A stretch of 27,376 nucleotides of DNA, taken from positions 1 to 27,376 of the forward strand of contig JBMYZR010000032.1 of NCBI GenBank assembly GCA_049610565.1, written 5' to 3'. This DNA comes from UBA8752 sp049610565 (GTDB lineage Bacteria; Bacteroidota; Bacteroidia; Flavobacteriales_D; Sanyastnellaceae). The position numbers and the translations under genes are program-made. The first letter of the stretch is position 1; each line of letters opens with the position of its first letter. This document shows positions 6,972 to 14,086 of the stretch, piece after piece. The notes under the pieces were generated by a model. That model did not search any database and was not told the origin of the DNA. It saw nothing but the letters and a program-made list of their open reading frames with translations.

Positions 6972-8251
6972 CAGTTCCAGCCGAGGCGCTCGGCGTAGAC
7001 GGACTCGACGTGGGCCTGGATTTCCGGCCGGAAGCCGTCGAGGACTTCGGCGAGGAAGGCGCGCACGAGGAGGTTGCGGGCCGCAGTCTCCGTCATGCCC
7101 CTGGAGCGCAGGTAGAACAGGGCTTCGGAGTCGAACTGACCGGTCGTGCAGCCATGGCTGCACCGCACGTCGTCGGCGTAGATCTCGAGCTCGGGCTTGG
7201 CGTTGATGGCCGCCTTTTCGCCGAGGATGAGGTTGGCGTTGCTCTGATAGGCCTCGATCCGCTGGGCATCGGGGTGCACCATGATCTTGCCGTTGAACAC
7301 GGCGGTGGCAGAGCCGGAGGCGAGGCCCTTGTAGAGCTCGTCCGACCGGCCATCGGGCATGGCGTGGTCGATGCGGGTGTGGTGGTCGACGAACTGCTGG
7401 TCGCTGGGGAGGTAGCAACCGTGGAAGGTGCTGTCGCCGTATTGGCCGCCCTGTTGGATGTGCAGGTCGTTGCGGAGCCAATGGGCACGGGCCGTGGCGG
7501 TCCGGACCTCGAGCTTGCTGGATGCGGCCTGCTTGAACTGGTGGTGCCCGATGTGGTGGGCGGCGCCGTGTTCGTCCTGGACGATCTCCAGGCTGAGGTG
7601 GGCGTGTTCGCCGAGGTCGGCGGCGATGGCCCCATTGTACAGGCCTTCGGCTTCGGGGTCACACGTGGTCCAGAGGATGACGTCGGCCTTGGCTTCCCGG
7701 CCGAGGACGATGAGGTGCTGGGGTTGGGCTGCGTGGGTGCCGGCCGTGAGGTGATGGTGGACGAGGACGGGCTTGTCCAACGTCACGCCATCGGGAATGA
7801 GCACGGCACCGCCATCTTGTGGCGCAGCGGCTTGCAGGGCGGCAAACCACTCGTTGTCGGCGAAGTGGTCGGATTCGAGGGCGGTGAGGCGCTCCGGGCA
7901 GGATTCGGCGGCGTCGGACAGGGGTGCGATGAACGCACCGCCAGCGTCCACCCGCTCTCCGCGGACAAACCGGCCGTTGACGAAGGTGAGCCGGTGGGCG
8001 TCCATTCCATCGAGCACAGCCGGGGCGGCGTGAGCGTCCAAGGGCGCCGGTGTCAAGGGGAGCTGTTGGATCCGGGCAACGCGGGTGTATTTCCAGCGTT
8101 CGTCGCGGGTGGTGGGGTAGCCGAGGCGATCGAGGGTGGTGAGTGCCGTGGCCTTGCGGCCTGGTGCCACGTCGAGTTGGCCTGCGGAACGCGTGGCCTC
8201 GATGACCCGCTCCACCAGAGCCGCAGCCGGGGTCAGGGTCGCTTCGGTCAT
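6971..8251 (-). CDS. sufD: Fe-S cluster assembly protein SufD
   Basis: SufD forms the SufB-SufC2-SufD scaffold on which Fe-S clusters are built in the cytoplasm. The 426-residue product is of normal length. It has an N-terminal helical region (TTRDERWKYTRVARI resembles the usual start of SufD) followed by the right-handed beta-helix core, with the SufB/SufD-family C-terminal segments FNGKIMVHPDAQRIEAYQSN, LILGEKAAINAKPELEIYADDV and CSHGCTTGQFDSEALFYLRSRG. It overlaps sufC by 4 bases (ATGA) and tlyA by one base. Identity is clear from the core and from its position directly after sufC. Confidence 0.96.
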   Translation of the reverse strand: MTEATLTPAAALVERVIEATRSAGQLDVAPGRKATALTTLDRLGYPTTRDERWKYTRVARIQQLPLTPAPLDAHAAPAVLDGMDAHRLTFVNGRFVRGERVDAGGAFIAPLSDAAESCPERLTALESDHFADNEWFAALQAAAPQDGGAVLIPDGVTLDKPVLVHHHLTAGTHAAQPQHLIVLGREAKADVILWTTCDPEAEGLYNGAIAADLGEHAHLSLEIVQDEHGAAHHIGHHQFKQAASSKLEVRTATARAHWLRNDLHIQQGGQYGDSTFHGCYLPSDQQFVDHHTRIDHAMPDGRSDELYKGLASGSATAVFNGKIMVHPDAQRIEAYQSNANLILGEKAAINAKPELEIYADDVRCSHGCTTGQFDSEALFYLRSRGMTETAARNLLVRAFLAEVLDGFRPEIQAHVESVYAERLGWN

Positions 8252-9006
8252 GCTTGCTCGGCTTCGGCGCTGACGATCCAGTCGTAGCCCTTCTCCTCGA
8301 GTTCGAGGGCGAGCTCCTTGCCGCCACTGTGAACAATCCGGCCGCCAGCGAGGACGTGGACGTGGTCGGGCACGATGTGGTCGAGGAGGCGCTGGTAGTG
8401 CGTGATGACGAGGAAGCTGCGTCCCGCATCGCGCATGGCGTTGACGCCTTGGGAGACGATGCGCAAGGCGTCGATGTCCAGTCCGCTGTCGGTTTCGTCG
8501 AGGACGGCCAGCTTCGGCTCGAGCATGGCCATCTGGAAGATTTCGTTGCGCTTCTTCTCGCCGCCGCTAAAGCCCTCGTTGACGGAGCGGTCGCGCAGCT
8601 TGCCGTCGAGTTCCACGAGTTGGGCGCATTCTTTCACCTTGGCCAGGAAGTCCTTGCCGGAGAGGGGCTCTTCTTCACGTTGCTCGCGGATGCTGTTGAT
8701 GGCGGTCCGCAGGAAGTTGATGTTGGAGACCCCGGGAATCTCGACCGGGTACTGGAAGGCTAGGAAGATGCCGGCGACGGCGCGTTCGGTGGCGTCGAGC
8801 TCGAGGAGGTCGACCCCGTCGAAGGTGATGCTCCCCTCGGTCACTTCGTATTCCTCGCGTCCGGCGAGAATGCTGGCGAGGGTACTTTTTCCGGAGCCGT
8901 TCGGACCCATGATGGCGTGGACCTCACCGGCGCCGAGCTCGAGGCTCAGTCCCTTGAGGATGTCCGTGTCGCCAATGCGGGCGTGGAGGTTGTCGATCTT
9001 GAGCAT
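8248..9006 (-). CDS. sufC: Fe-S cluster assembly ATPase SufC
   Basis: SufC is a soluble ABC-type ATPase that drives shape changes in the SufBCD scaffold. The 252-residue product contains Walker A MGPNGSGKST (residues about 33-42), a Q-loop region FLAFQYPVEIPGV, the ABC signature FSGGEKKRNEI (residues about 146-156), and Walker B LAVLDETDSGLDID followed by the switch histidine region FLVITHYQRLL. It has no membrane domain. It starts 9 bases after sufB ends and overlaps sufD by 4 bases, giving the standard B-C-D order. Confidence 0.98.
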   Translation of the reverse strand: MLKIDNLHARIGDTDILKGLSLELGAGEVHAIMGPNGSGKSTLASILAGREEYEVTEGSITFDGVDLLELDATERAVAGIFLAFQYPVEIPGVSNINFLRTAINSIREQREEEPLSGKDFLAKVKECAQLVELDGKLRDRSVNEGFSGGEKKRNEIFQMAMLEPKLAVLDETDSGLDIDALRIVSQGVNAMRDAGRSFLVITHYQRLLDHIVPDHVHVLAGGRIVHSGGKELALELEEKGYDWIVSAEAEQA

Positions 9007-9015
9007 GGTGGGGGG

Positions 9016-10467
9016 TCAGCCAACGCTGCCTTCGAGGGAAATGGTCAGGAGCTTCCGCGCTTCGACGGCGAACTCCATCGGGAGCTTGTTGAGGACCTCC
9101 TTGGCGTAGCCGTTGACGATCAGGCCGATGGCCTGTTCCTCGGTGAGGCCGCGCTGGAGGCAGTAGAAGATCTGGTCTTCCCCAATCCGTGAGGTGGTTG
9201 CTTCGTGCTCCACTTGGGCGGTCGGGTGCTTGGACTCGATGTAGGGGAAGGTGTGCGCGCCGCTCGTGTCGGTCATGAGCAGGGAGTCGCACTGGGAGAA
9301 GTTCCGGGCATTCCGGGCGCGGGGGCCCATCTGGACGAGGCCGCGGTAGCTGTTCTGGCTGCGGCCTGCGGAGATGCCCTTGGAAATGATCGTGGAGTTC
9401 GTGTTGGCCCCGAGGTGGATCATCTTGGTGCCGGTGTCCGCCTGTTGGGCGTTGTTGGTCACGGCCACGGAGTAGAATTCGCCGACGCTGCCATCGCCTT
9501 TGAGGATGCAGCTCGGGTACTTCCAGGTGACGGCGGAGCCGGTCTCGACCTGGGTCCAGCTGATCTTGGCGCGGGTCTCGCAGATGCCGCGCTTGGTCAC
9601 GAAGTTGAAGACGCCGCCCTTGCCCTCGGCATCGCCTGGGTACCAGTTCTGGACGGTGCTGTACTTGATCTCGGCGTCGTCCTTGGCGATGAGCTCGACG
9701 CACGCGGCGTGCAGCTGGTTCTCATCGCGTTGGGGGGCGGTGCAGCCTTCGAGGTAGCTGACGTAACTGCCCTCTTCCGCCACCACGAGGGTCCGCTCGA
9801 ACTGTCCGGTGCCCGCTTCGTTGATGCGGAAGTACGTGGAGAGTTCCATCGGGCACTTGACGCCCTTGGGGATGTAGCAGAAGGAGCCGTCGGTGAAGAC
9901 GGCGGAGTTCAGGGCGCTGAAGAAGTTGTCCTTGACCGGGATGACGGTGCCGAGGTGCTGGCGGACGAGCTCGGGGTGCTCCTGGATGGCTTCGCTCATC
10001 GAGCAGAAGATGATGCCCAGTTCGGCCAGCTTGTCCTTGAAGGACGTGGCCACGGACACGCTGTCCATCACGAAGTCCACCGCCACGCCGGACAGGCGCT
10101 TCTGCTCCTCCATGGAGATGCCCAGTTTGTCCATGGTGGCCCGGAGTTCGGGGTCCACCTCGTCGAGGGAGCCGAGTGGGGCCTTGGACTTGGGGGCGCT
10201 GTAGTAGCTGATGGCCTGGTAGTCGGGCTTCTCGTACTCGACGTGGGCCCATTCCGGTTCCTCCATCTGTTGCCAGACGCGGAAGGCCTCCAACCGCCAT
10301 TCGAGCATCCAGTCGGGCTCGTTCTTCTTGGTGCTGATGAACCGGATGATGTCTTCGTTCAATCCCGGAGGCGCCTTGTCCGCCTCGATGTCCGTGGTGA
10401 AACCGAATTCATACTCCTTGCGGGTGAATTCGTCCAACAGGGGATTCTCTTCTGCTGCGTTGCTCAT
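9016..10467 (-). CDS. sufB: Fe-S cluster assembly protein SufB
   Basis: SufB is the central scaffold subunit that receives sulfur from SufE and, with SufD, holds the nascent cluster. The 483-residue product has standard length and highly conserved segments: NFFSALNSAVFTDGSFCYIP, PMELSTYFRINEAGTGQFER, SYVSYLEGCTAPQRDENQL, VTKRGICETRAKISWTQVE, and near the C-terminus ARNFSQCDSLLMTDTSG, whose Cys corresponds to the functionally important Cys of E. coli SufB. The end, EEAIGLIVNGYAKEV-like followed by LPMEFAVEARKLL, is also typical. It begins 13 bases after the upstream A-type carrier gene. Confidence 0.98.
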   Translation of the reverse strand: MSNAAEENPLLDEFTRKEYEFGFTTDIEADKAPPGLNEDIIRFISTKKNEPDWMLEWRLEAFRVWQQMEEPEWAHVEYEKPDYQAISYYSAPKSKAPLGSLDEVDPELRATMDKLGISMEEQKRLSGVAVDFVMDSVSVATSFKDKLAELGIIFCSMSEAIQEHPELVRQHLGTVIPVKDNFFSALNSAVFTDGSFCYIPKGVKCPMELSTYFRINEAGTGQFERTLVVAEEGSYVSYLEGCTAPQRDENQLHAACVELIAKDDAEIKYSTVQNWYPGDAEGKGGVFNFVTKRGICETRAKISWTQVETGSAVTWKYPSCILKGDGSVGEFYSVAVTNNAQQADTGTKMIHLGANTNSTIISKGISAGRSQNSYRGLVQMGPRARNARNFSQCDSLLMTDTSGAHTFPYIESKHPTAQVEHEATTSRIGEDQIFYCLQRGLTEEQAIGLIVNGYAKEVLNKLPMEFAVEARKLLTISLEGSVG

Positions 10468-10480
10468 GATGACGCCGGGT

Positions 10481-10807
10481 TCAGATGGAGAAACTCTCGC
10501 CGCAGCCGCAGGTTCGATTGGCGTTGGGATTGTGGAACACGAAGCCCTTTCCGTTGAGGCCGCCGGAGTACTGGAGCTCGGTGCCGACGAGGTAGAGGAA
10601 GCTCTTGCGGTCCACGACGACGGTGACCCCGTTGTCCTCGAAACGCTGGTCGCCTTCCTGCTCCTCGTGGTCGAAGGTCAGTTCATACATGAGGCCGCTG
10701 CAGCCGCCTCCCTTGACGCCGACCCGGACGAAGCTGCCCCCGGGGCATCCCTCCTCGGCCATCAGGCGGCGGACCTGGTCTCGGGCATTCTCGTGAACGG
10801 TGATCAT
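10481..10807 (-). CDS. A-type iron-sulfur carrier protein (HesB/IscA/SufA family)
   Basis: A-type carriers take clusters from the scaffold and deliver them to client enzymes. The 108-residue product shows the three invariant cysteines: Cys36 in VKGGGCSGLMYEL and Cys100 and Cys102 in the C-terminal TCGCGESFSI. It is the first gene of the suf operon, 13 bases ahead of sufB, with the regulatory region at 10808-10924 in front. It could be named sufA or erpA; the sequence alone does not decide, and context favours a SufA-like role. Confidence 0.94.
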   Translation of the reverse strand: MITVHENARDQVRRLMAEEGCPGGSFVRVGVKGGGCSGLMYELTFDHEEQEGDQRFEDNGVTVVVDRKSFLYLVGTELQYSGGLNGKGFVFHNPNANRTCGCGESFSI

Positions 10808-10824
10808 GCAGTGCGGTGGGCTTG

Positions 10825-10847
10825 AAAAAATCCCCCCGAAAGGGGAT
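10825..10847 (-). terminator. terminator-like hairpin in the thiL-suf spacer
   Basis: Read on the - strand, ATCCCC (10847-10842) pairs with GGGGAT (10835-10830) around a 6-base loop, and a run of T (10830-10825) follows: the form of an intrinsic terminator. It lies 115-78 bases after the thiL stop and 17-40 bases before the start of the A-type carrier gene, so it either ends thiL transcription or sits in the suf leader. Confidence 0.75.
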
Positions 10848-10853
10848 GGCGCG

Positions 10854-10861
10854 CAAAGGTA
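10854..10861 (-). promoter_or_regulatory. putative suf operon promoter -10 box (TACCTTTG)
   Basis: TACCTTTG on the - strand matches the Bacteroidota primary sigma -10 consensus TAnnTTTG exactly. A start site about 7 bases downstream would fall near 10847, at the first base of the terminator-like hairpin, giving a leader of about 40 bases. No good -33 TTG is visible at the expected distance. Promoter activity is inferred. Confidence 0.5.
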
Positions 10862-10864
10862 ACC

Positions 10865-10875
10865 CCACTAAGTGG
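10865..10875. other. short palindrome upstream of the suf -10 box
   Basis: CCACT-A-AGTGG is a perfect inverted repeat with 5-base arms, 3 bases upstream of the TACCTTTG box and hence in the promoter spacer. It is well placed for an operator of the suf operon, but does not match the IscR or SufR sites I know. It may be chance. Confidence 0.3.
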
Positions 10876-10907
10876 ACCCATTCTAAATAACGAGGGTGAA
10901 AGTGTGT

Positions 10908-10921
10908 GGGCGTACACGCCC
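10908..10921 (-). other. hairpin just after the thiL stop codon
   Basis: GGGCG and CGCCC form a 5-bp GC stem with a 4-base loop, beginning 3 bases after the thiL stop. No T-run follows directly. It may protect or end the thiL message. Confidence 0.4.
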
Positions 10922-10924
10922 GGG

Positions 10925-11968
10925 TCAGGAGTCGGACTTCAGGCCATCCCACCCTTGGGCCTTCAGCTCGGCTTCCATGCCATTGCGGGTAACCAGCGTG
11001 CGTTCTCCGGTGTCTTCGGTCAAGTGCCCGATGATGGAGAACATGGGGTGATTGCGGATGTCTTCGAACCGGTCTTGGGGAAGGGTGAAGAGCAGCTCGT
11101 AATCCTCGCCGCCGCTGAGGGCGCAGAGGGTGGGGTCCAGGTTGAACTCCCGGGCCGTGTCGTACATCTTCTGTGACATGGGAACCTTGTCCTCGTAAAG
11201 CTTGACCCCGCAACCGCTTTGGGCGGCGATGTGGAGGGCTTCGGAGGCGAGTCCATCCGAGATGTCGATCATGGCCGTCGGGAGGATCTCGAGCTTGGCC
11301 AGTTCCTCGACCACGTCGGTGCGGGCCTCCGGCTTGAGTTGGCGTTCGAGGAGTTCCTCGTGTCCGGTGAGGTCGGGCTGGGCGCCCGGCGCCTCCTTGA
11401 AGACGAGCTTCTCCCGCTCGAGGATTTGCAGACCCATGTAGGCGCTGCCGAGTTCACCGCTGACCACGAGGAGATCACCGGCGCTGGCGCCGCCCCGGGT
11501 GACCACGCGGTCTTCGGGGGCATCGCCGATGGCGGTGACGGACAGGGTCAATCCCGATCGCGAGCTGGTGGTGTCGCCCCCGACGAGGTCCACCTTGTAT
11601 TGGGTGCAGGCGAGCCGGACGCCTTCGTAGAGCGCCTTGACGGCCTCCACGCTGAACCGGTTGGACAGGCCGAGGCCGACCACGATTTGGCGGGGGGTGC
11701 CGTTCATGGCACAGATGTCGCTCAGGTTGACCACCACGGCCTTGTAGCCCAGGTGCTTGAGTGGCGCATAGGTCAGGTCGAAGTGGATGCCCTCGCACAA
11801 CAGGTCGGTGCTCACGAGCGTGCGGTGCCCGGCGGCCGGGGCGAGCACGGCGGCGTCATCGCCGACACCGAGTTGGGTGCTGTCCTGGGTGCATTCCAAG
11901 CCCTTGGTCAGTTCGGCGATGAGTCCGAATTCTCCTAAAGTTCCGATTTCCGTGCGCTCCGCGTCCAT
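10925..11968 (-). CDS. thiL: thiamine-monophosphate kinase
   Basis: ThiL phosphorylates thiamine monophosphate to the active cofactor thiamine diphosphate. The 347-residue product has the PurM/AIR-synthase-like two-domain plan with the N-terminal GVGDDAAVLAP (residues about 34-44), STDLLCEGIHFDL, GYKAVVVNLSDICAMNGTPR with the metal-binding Asp residues, LVGGDTTSSRSG, and the C-terminal MIDISDGLASEALHIA and LSGGEDYELLFTL. ATG at 11968 lies 4 bases downstream of a perfect TAnnTTTG box, so the message may be nearly leaderless. It is divergent from the copper-protein genes and upstream of, but probably transcribed separately from, the suf operon. No other thiamine gene is in the window. Confidence 0.96.
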   Translation of the reverse strand: MDAERTEIGTLGEFGLIAELTKGLECTQDSTQLGVGDDAAVLAPAAGHRTLVSTDLLCEGIHFDLTYAPLKHLGYKAVVVNLSDICAMNGTPRQIVVGLGLSNRFSVEAVKALYEGVRLACTQYKVDLVGGDTTSSRSGLTLSVTAIGDAPEDRVVTRGGASAGDLLVVSGELGSAYMGLQILEREKLVFKEAPGAQPDLTGHEELLERQLKPEARTDVVEELAKLEILPTAMIDISDGLASEALHIAAQSGCGVKLYEDKVPMSQKMYDTAREFNLDPTLCALSGGEDYELLFTLPQDRFEDIRNHPMFSIIGHLTEDTGERTLVTRNGMEAELKAQGWDGLKSDS

Positions 11969-11972
11969 GGCG

Positions 11973-11980
11973 CAAAACTA
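11973..11980 (-). promoter_or_regulatory. thiL: putative thiL promoter -10 box (TAGTTTTG)
   Basis: TAGTTTTG on the - strand fits TAnnTTTG exactly and lies 4 bases before the thiL ATG. Transcription would start at or next to the start codon. The -33 element is unclear. Confidence 0.5.
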
Positions 11981-11996
11981 GGCCGGGGAAAAATTG

Positions 11997-12004
11997 TAAC
12001 TTTA
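11997..12004 (+). promoter_or_regulatory. putative mbnP-type gene promoter -10 box (TAACTTTA)
   Basis: TAACTTTA differs from TAnnTTTG only at the last base, in a locally AT-rich patch 22 bases before the ATG at 12027. Start would be near 12011. It lies back to back with the thiL box within 58 bases. Confidence 0.4.
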
Positions 12005-12026
12005 TTAGACCTGAGACTTGTACGCC

Positions 12027-12977
12027 ATGCGTTTTGCAATCCTTTCCCTTCTGCTGGTCCTTATCGGAGGACTCCATGCCCAGACTTCTGTTGGTCTTCG
12101 CATTGACCACAAAGCTGGTCAGGCCGAATTTGACAGTGAAGGCCCTTGGACCACGCCCCTCGGGGAAGAGGTCTACATCGACCGTCTCGAGTACTACATG
12201 AGCATGTTCACCCTGGTCCACGACGGGGGTCAAGAGACCGCCATTGAGGGAGCTTATGTGCTGGCGGACGGGTTCGTGGATGAAATTCATGCGCTTGGAG
12301 AAGTGGAGGGCGTCGAGAACGTCGAGGCGCTGAAGTTTTTCGTGGGCATCGACCCGGACAACAACCACGCCGATCCGGCCGCATGGCCGGCCGGCCACCC
12401 TCTTGCGCCCCAGGTGCCCAGCATGCACTGGGGATGGAGTGCGGGATACCGGTTCATCGCCTTGGAAGGCGGAGCCGGCATCAACGGGGTGATCACACAC
12501 GAGATCCATGCCCTCGGAGACGACAACCATTTCCCTGGGGAGACCGAGGTCGTCGCGTCCATCGAAAACGGCATGCTCATCCTGGACGTCGAGGCGGACA
12601 TCTTCGGGTTCTACAACCTGCTCTCCGTGGGCAGTGGTCTCATCAACCACGGGGAGGACGGCGAAGCGATTCTCGTCTGCAACAACCTCGCCGACAAGGT
12701 CTTCCGCCTGCCGGGAGCGGCCGGCGTGGAAACCGCAAAGCACGGCCTTGGATTCGCGCTCGTCCCTGTGGTGGGAGGTGCGGAGCTTCGGTTCGATGCG
12801 CCGCTTCAAGAGGAGGCGGAGGTTGTCTTGCTCGATGTGCTCGGACGTCCTCTCCAGACGGAGCGCGTCTCGGCTGGAACCCAACGGTTCCGCATTGGGG
12901 ACGTGAAGCAGGGGGCCTTCCTCCTGTCCATCCAGACGAGCTCGGATCGCGCCACCCGCCGTTGGATTCAGGGATGA
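12027..12977 (+). CDS. MbnP-family copper-binding protein with T9SS sorting domain
   Basis: MbnP proteins bind copper outside the cytoplasm; in studied members a tryptophan is oxidised to kynurenine by the partner MbnH to complete the site. The 316-residue product starts with a signal peptide (MRFAILSLLLVLIGGLHAQ). The MbnP domain follows, with YIDRLEYYMSMFTL, the many-His/Trp stretch from DPDNNHADPAAWPAGHPL to MHWGWSAGYRFIALEG (residues about 110-148), ITHEIHALGDDNHF, and MLILDVEADI. Residues about 262-316 look like a type A T9SS sorting domain (VVLLDVLGRPLQ, then QGAFLLSIQTSSDRATRR), implying outer-membrane export. A TTG lies 9 bases upstream, but ATG 12027 gives the clean signal peptide. 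It overlaps the next gene by 4 bases (ATGA). Family assignment is firm; copper binding and the modified Trp are inferred. Confidence 0.88.
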   Translation: MRFAILSLLLVLIGGLHAQTSVGLRIDHKAGQAEFDSEGPWTTPLGEEVYIDRLEYYMSMFTLVHDGGQETAIEGAYVLADGFVDEIHALGEVEGVENVEALKFFVGIDPDNNHADPAAWPAGHPLAPQVPSMHWGWSAGYRFIALEGGAGINGVITHEIHALGDDNHFPGETEVVASIENGMLILDVEADIFGFYNLLSVGSGLINHGEDGEAILVCNNLADKVFRLPGAAGVETAKHGLGFALVPVVGGAELRFDAPLQEEAEVVLLDVLGRPLQTERVSAGTQRFRIGDVKQGAFLLSIQTSSDRATRRWIQG

Positions 12978-14086
12978 TGCCCAGCCGCATCGCCACGGCC
13001 TTCAGCTTGGCTACGGTCCTGATGTGGGCCGGGTGCACGCCGGAGCCTCCCCAGCCGCTTCCCGCTGAATACGACCCCACGCCGTATGCGTTGGCTGTGG
13101 GTCATTTCCCGCCGCCGGCCCTGCCGATGGACAACCCCTTGACCGAAGCGGGGGTCCAACTCGGACGAATGCTGTTCCATGAAAAGAAGCTGTCGGGAGA
13201 CAACACACAGGCGTGTGCGGATTGCCACCTGCAGTCGCGCAATTTCTCCGACCCCGCTGTCTTCAGCGTCGGCATTGCGGGCCAGGAGGGGTCTCGGCAC
13301 AGCATGGTGCTGTCCAATCTGGCGTGGCACGTCCACCATGGGGAATCCCACGGTCATGGATTCTTCTGGGATGGCCGGGCAGCCTCGCTCCGCGATCAGG
13401 TCCTCGATCCGATTGAGGATGCGCTCGAGATGGATGAGAGCCTTGAGGATGTGATGGCCAAGCTGGCCGAGGACCCGGAATACGTGGACCAGTTTCGTCG
13501 GGCCTTCGAATCCGGGACCATTTCAGAAGACCACATTGCCCGGGCCTTGGAGCAGTTCCTTTTCACGATGGTGTCCAACCAGAGCCGCTACGATCAGTGG
13601 CTGCTCGGGGAGGTGGAATTCACCGAAAGCGAGGAACGCGGACGCGTGCTCTTCTTTGACGAATTCGATCCGTTCAACCCGGAAGCCAGCGGGGCGGACT
13701 GCGCCCACTGCCACAGCGGTCTTGACTTCTCCAGCCACCAATTCGGCAACAATGGACTCGATGCCGACGCCGACATGGCGGACATCGGCTACATGGGGGT
13801 CACCGGAGAGGACGGAGACCTGGGCAAATTCAAGACGCCCTCTCTCCGCAACGTGATGGTCTCCGCCCCCTACATGCACGACGGCCGGTTTGCCGACATC
13901 GATGAGGTGATCGACCATTACGACCACGGTGCCGTGTCGAGCAGCACGCTGGACCCGATGATGCAGTACAACGTGGACTACGGTCTCGGCCTGACGGATC
14001 AGGACCGGGCCGATTTGATTGCCTTCCTGCACACGCTGACGGATGAGGCATTCTTGGAGAACCCGGCGTTCTCCAATCCCCACTGA
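12974..14086 (+). CDS. di-haem cytochrome c peroxidase / MbnH (MauG)-like lipoprotein
   Basis: The family contains bacterial di-haem peroxidases and MauG/MbnH enzymes that use high-valent haem to oxidise protein tryptophans. The 370-residue product has a lipoprotein signal with lipobox MWAGC (Cys21), then two c-haem sites: CADCH (81-85) and CAHCH (243-247). Family motifs GRMLFHEKKLSGD, GFFWDGRAASLRDQVLDPI, FKTPSLRNVMVSAPYMHDGRF and the C-terminal DLIAFLHTLTD are present. ATG 12974 overlaps the mbnP stop by 4 bases (a second ATG follows immediately), so the two are coupled. That pairing makes an MbnH role, modifying the neighbouring MbnP, more likely than peroxide removal. It probably sits in the periplasm attached to a membrane. 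Its stop abuts the uvrC stop in the palindrome TGATCA. Confidence 0.9.
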   Translation: MMPSRIATAFSLATVLMWAGCTPEPPQPLPAEYDPTPYALAVGHFPPPALPMDNPLTEAGVQLGRMLFHEKKLSGDNTQACADCHLQSRNFSDPAVFSVGIAGQEGSRHSMVLSNLAWHVHHGESHGHGFFWDGRAASLRDQVLDPIEDALEMDESLEDVMAKLAEDPEYVDQFRRAFESGTISEDHIARALEQFLFTMVSNQSRYDQWLLGEVEFTESEERGRVLFFDEFDPFNPEASGADCAHCHSGLDFSSHQFGNNGLDADADMADIGYMGVTGEDGDLGKFKTPSLRNVMVSAPYMHDGRFADIDEVIDHYDHGAVSSSTLDPMMQYNVDYGLGLTDQDRADLIAFLHTLTDEAFLENPAFSNPH

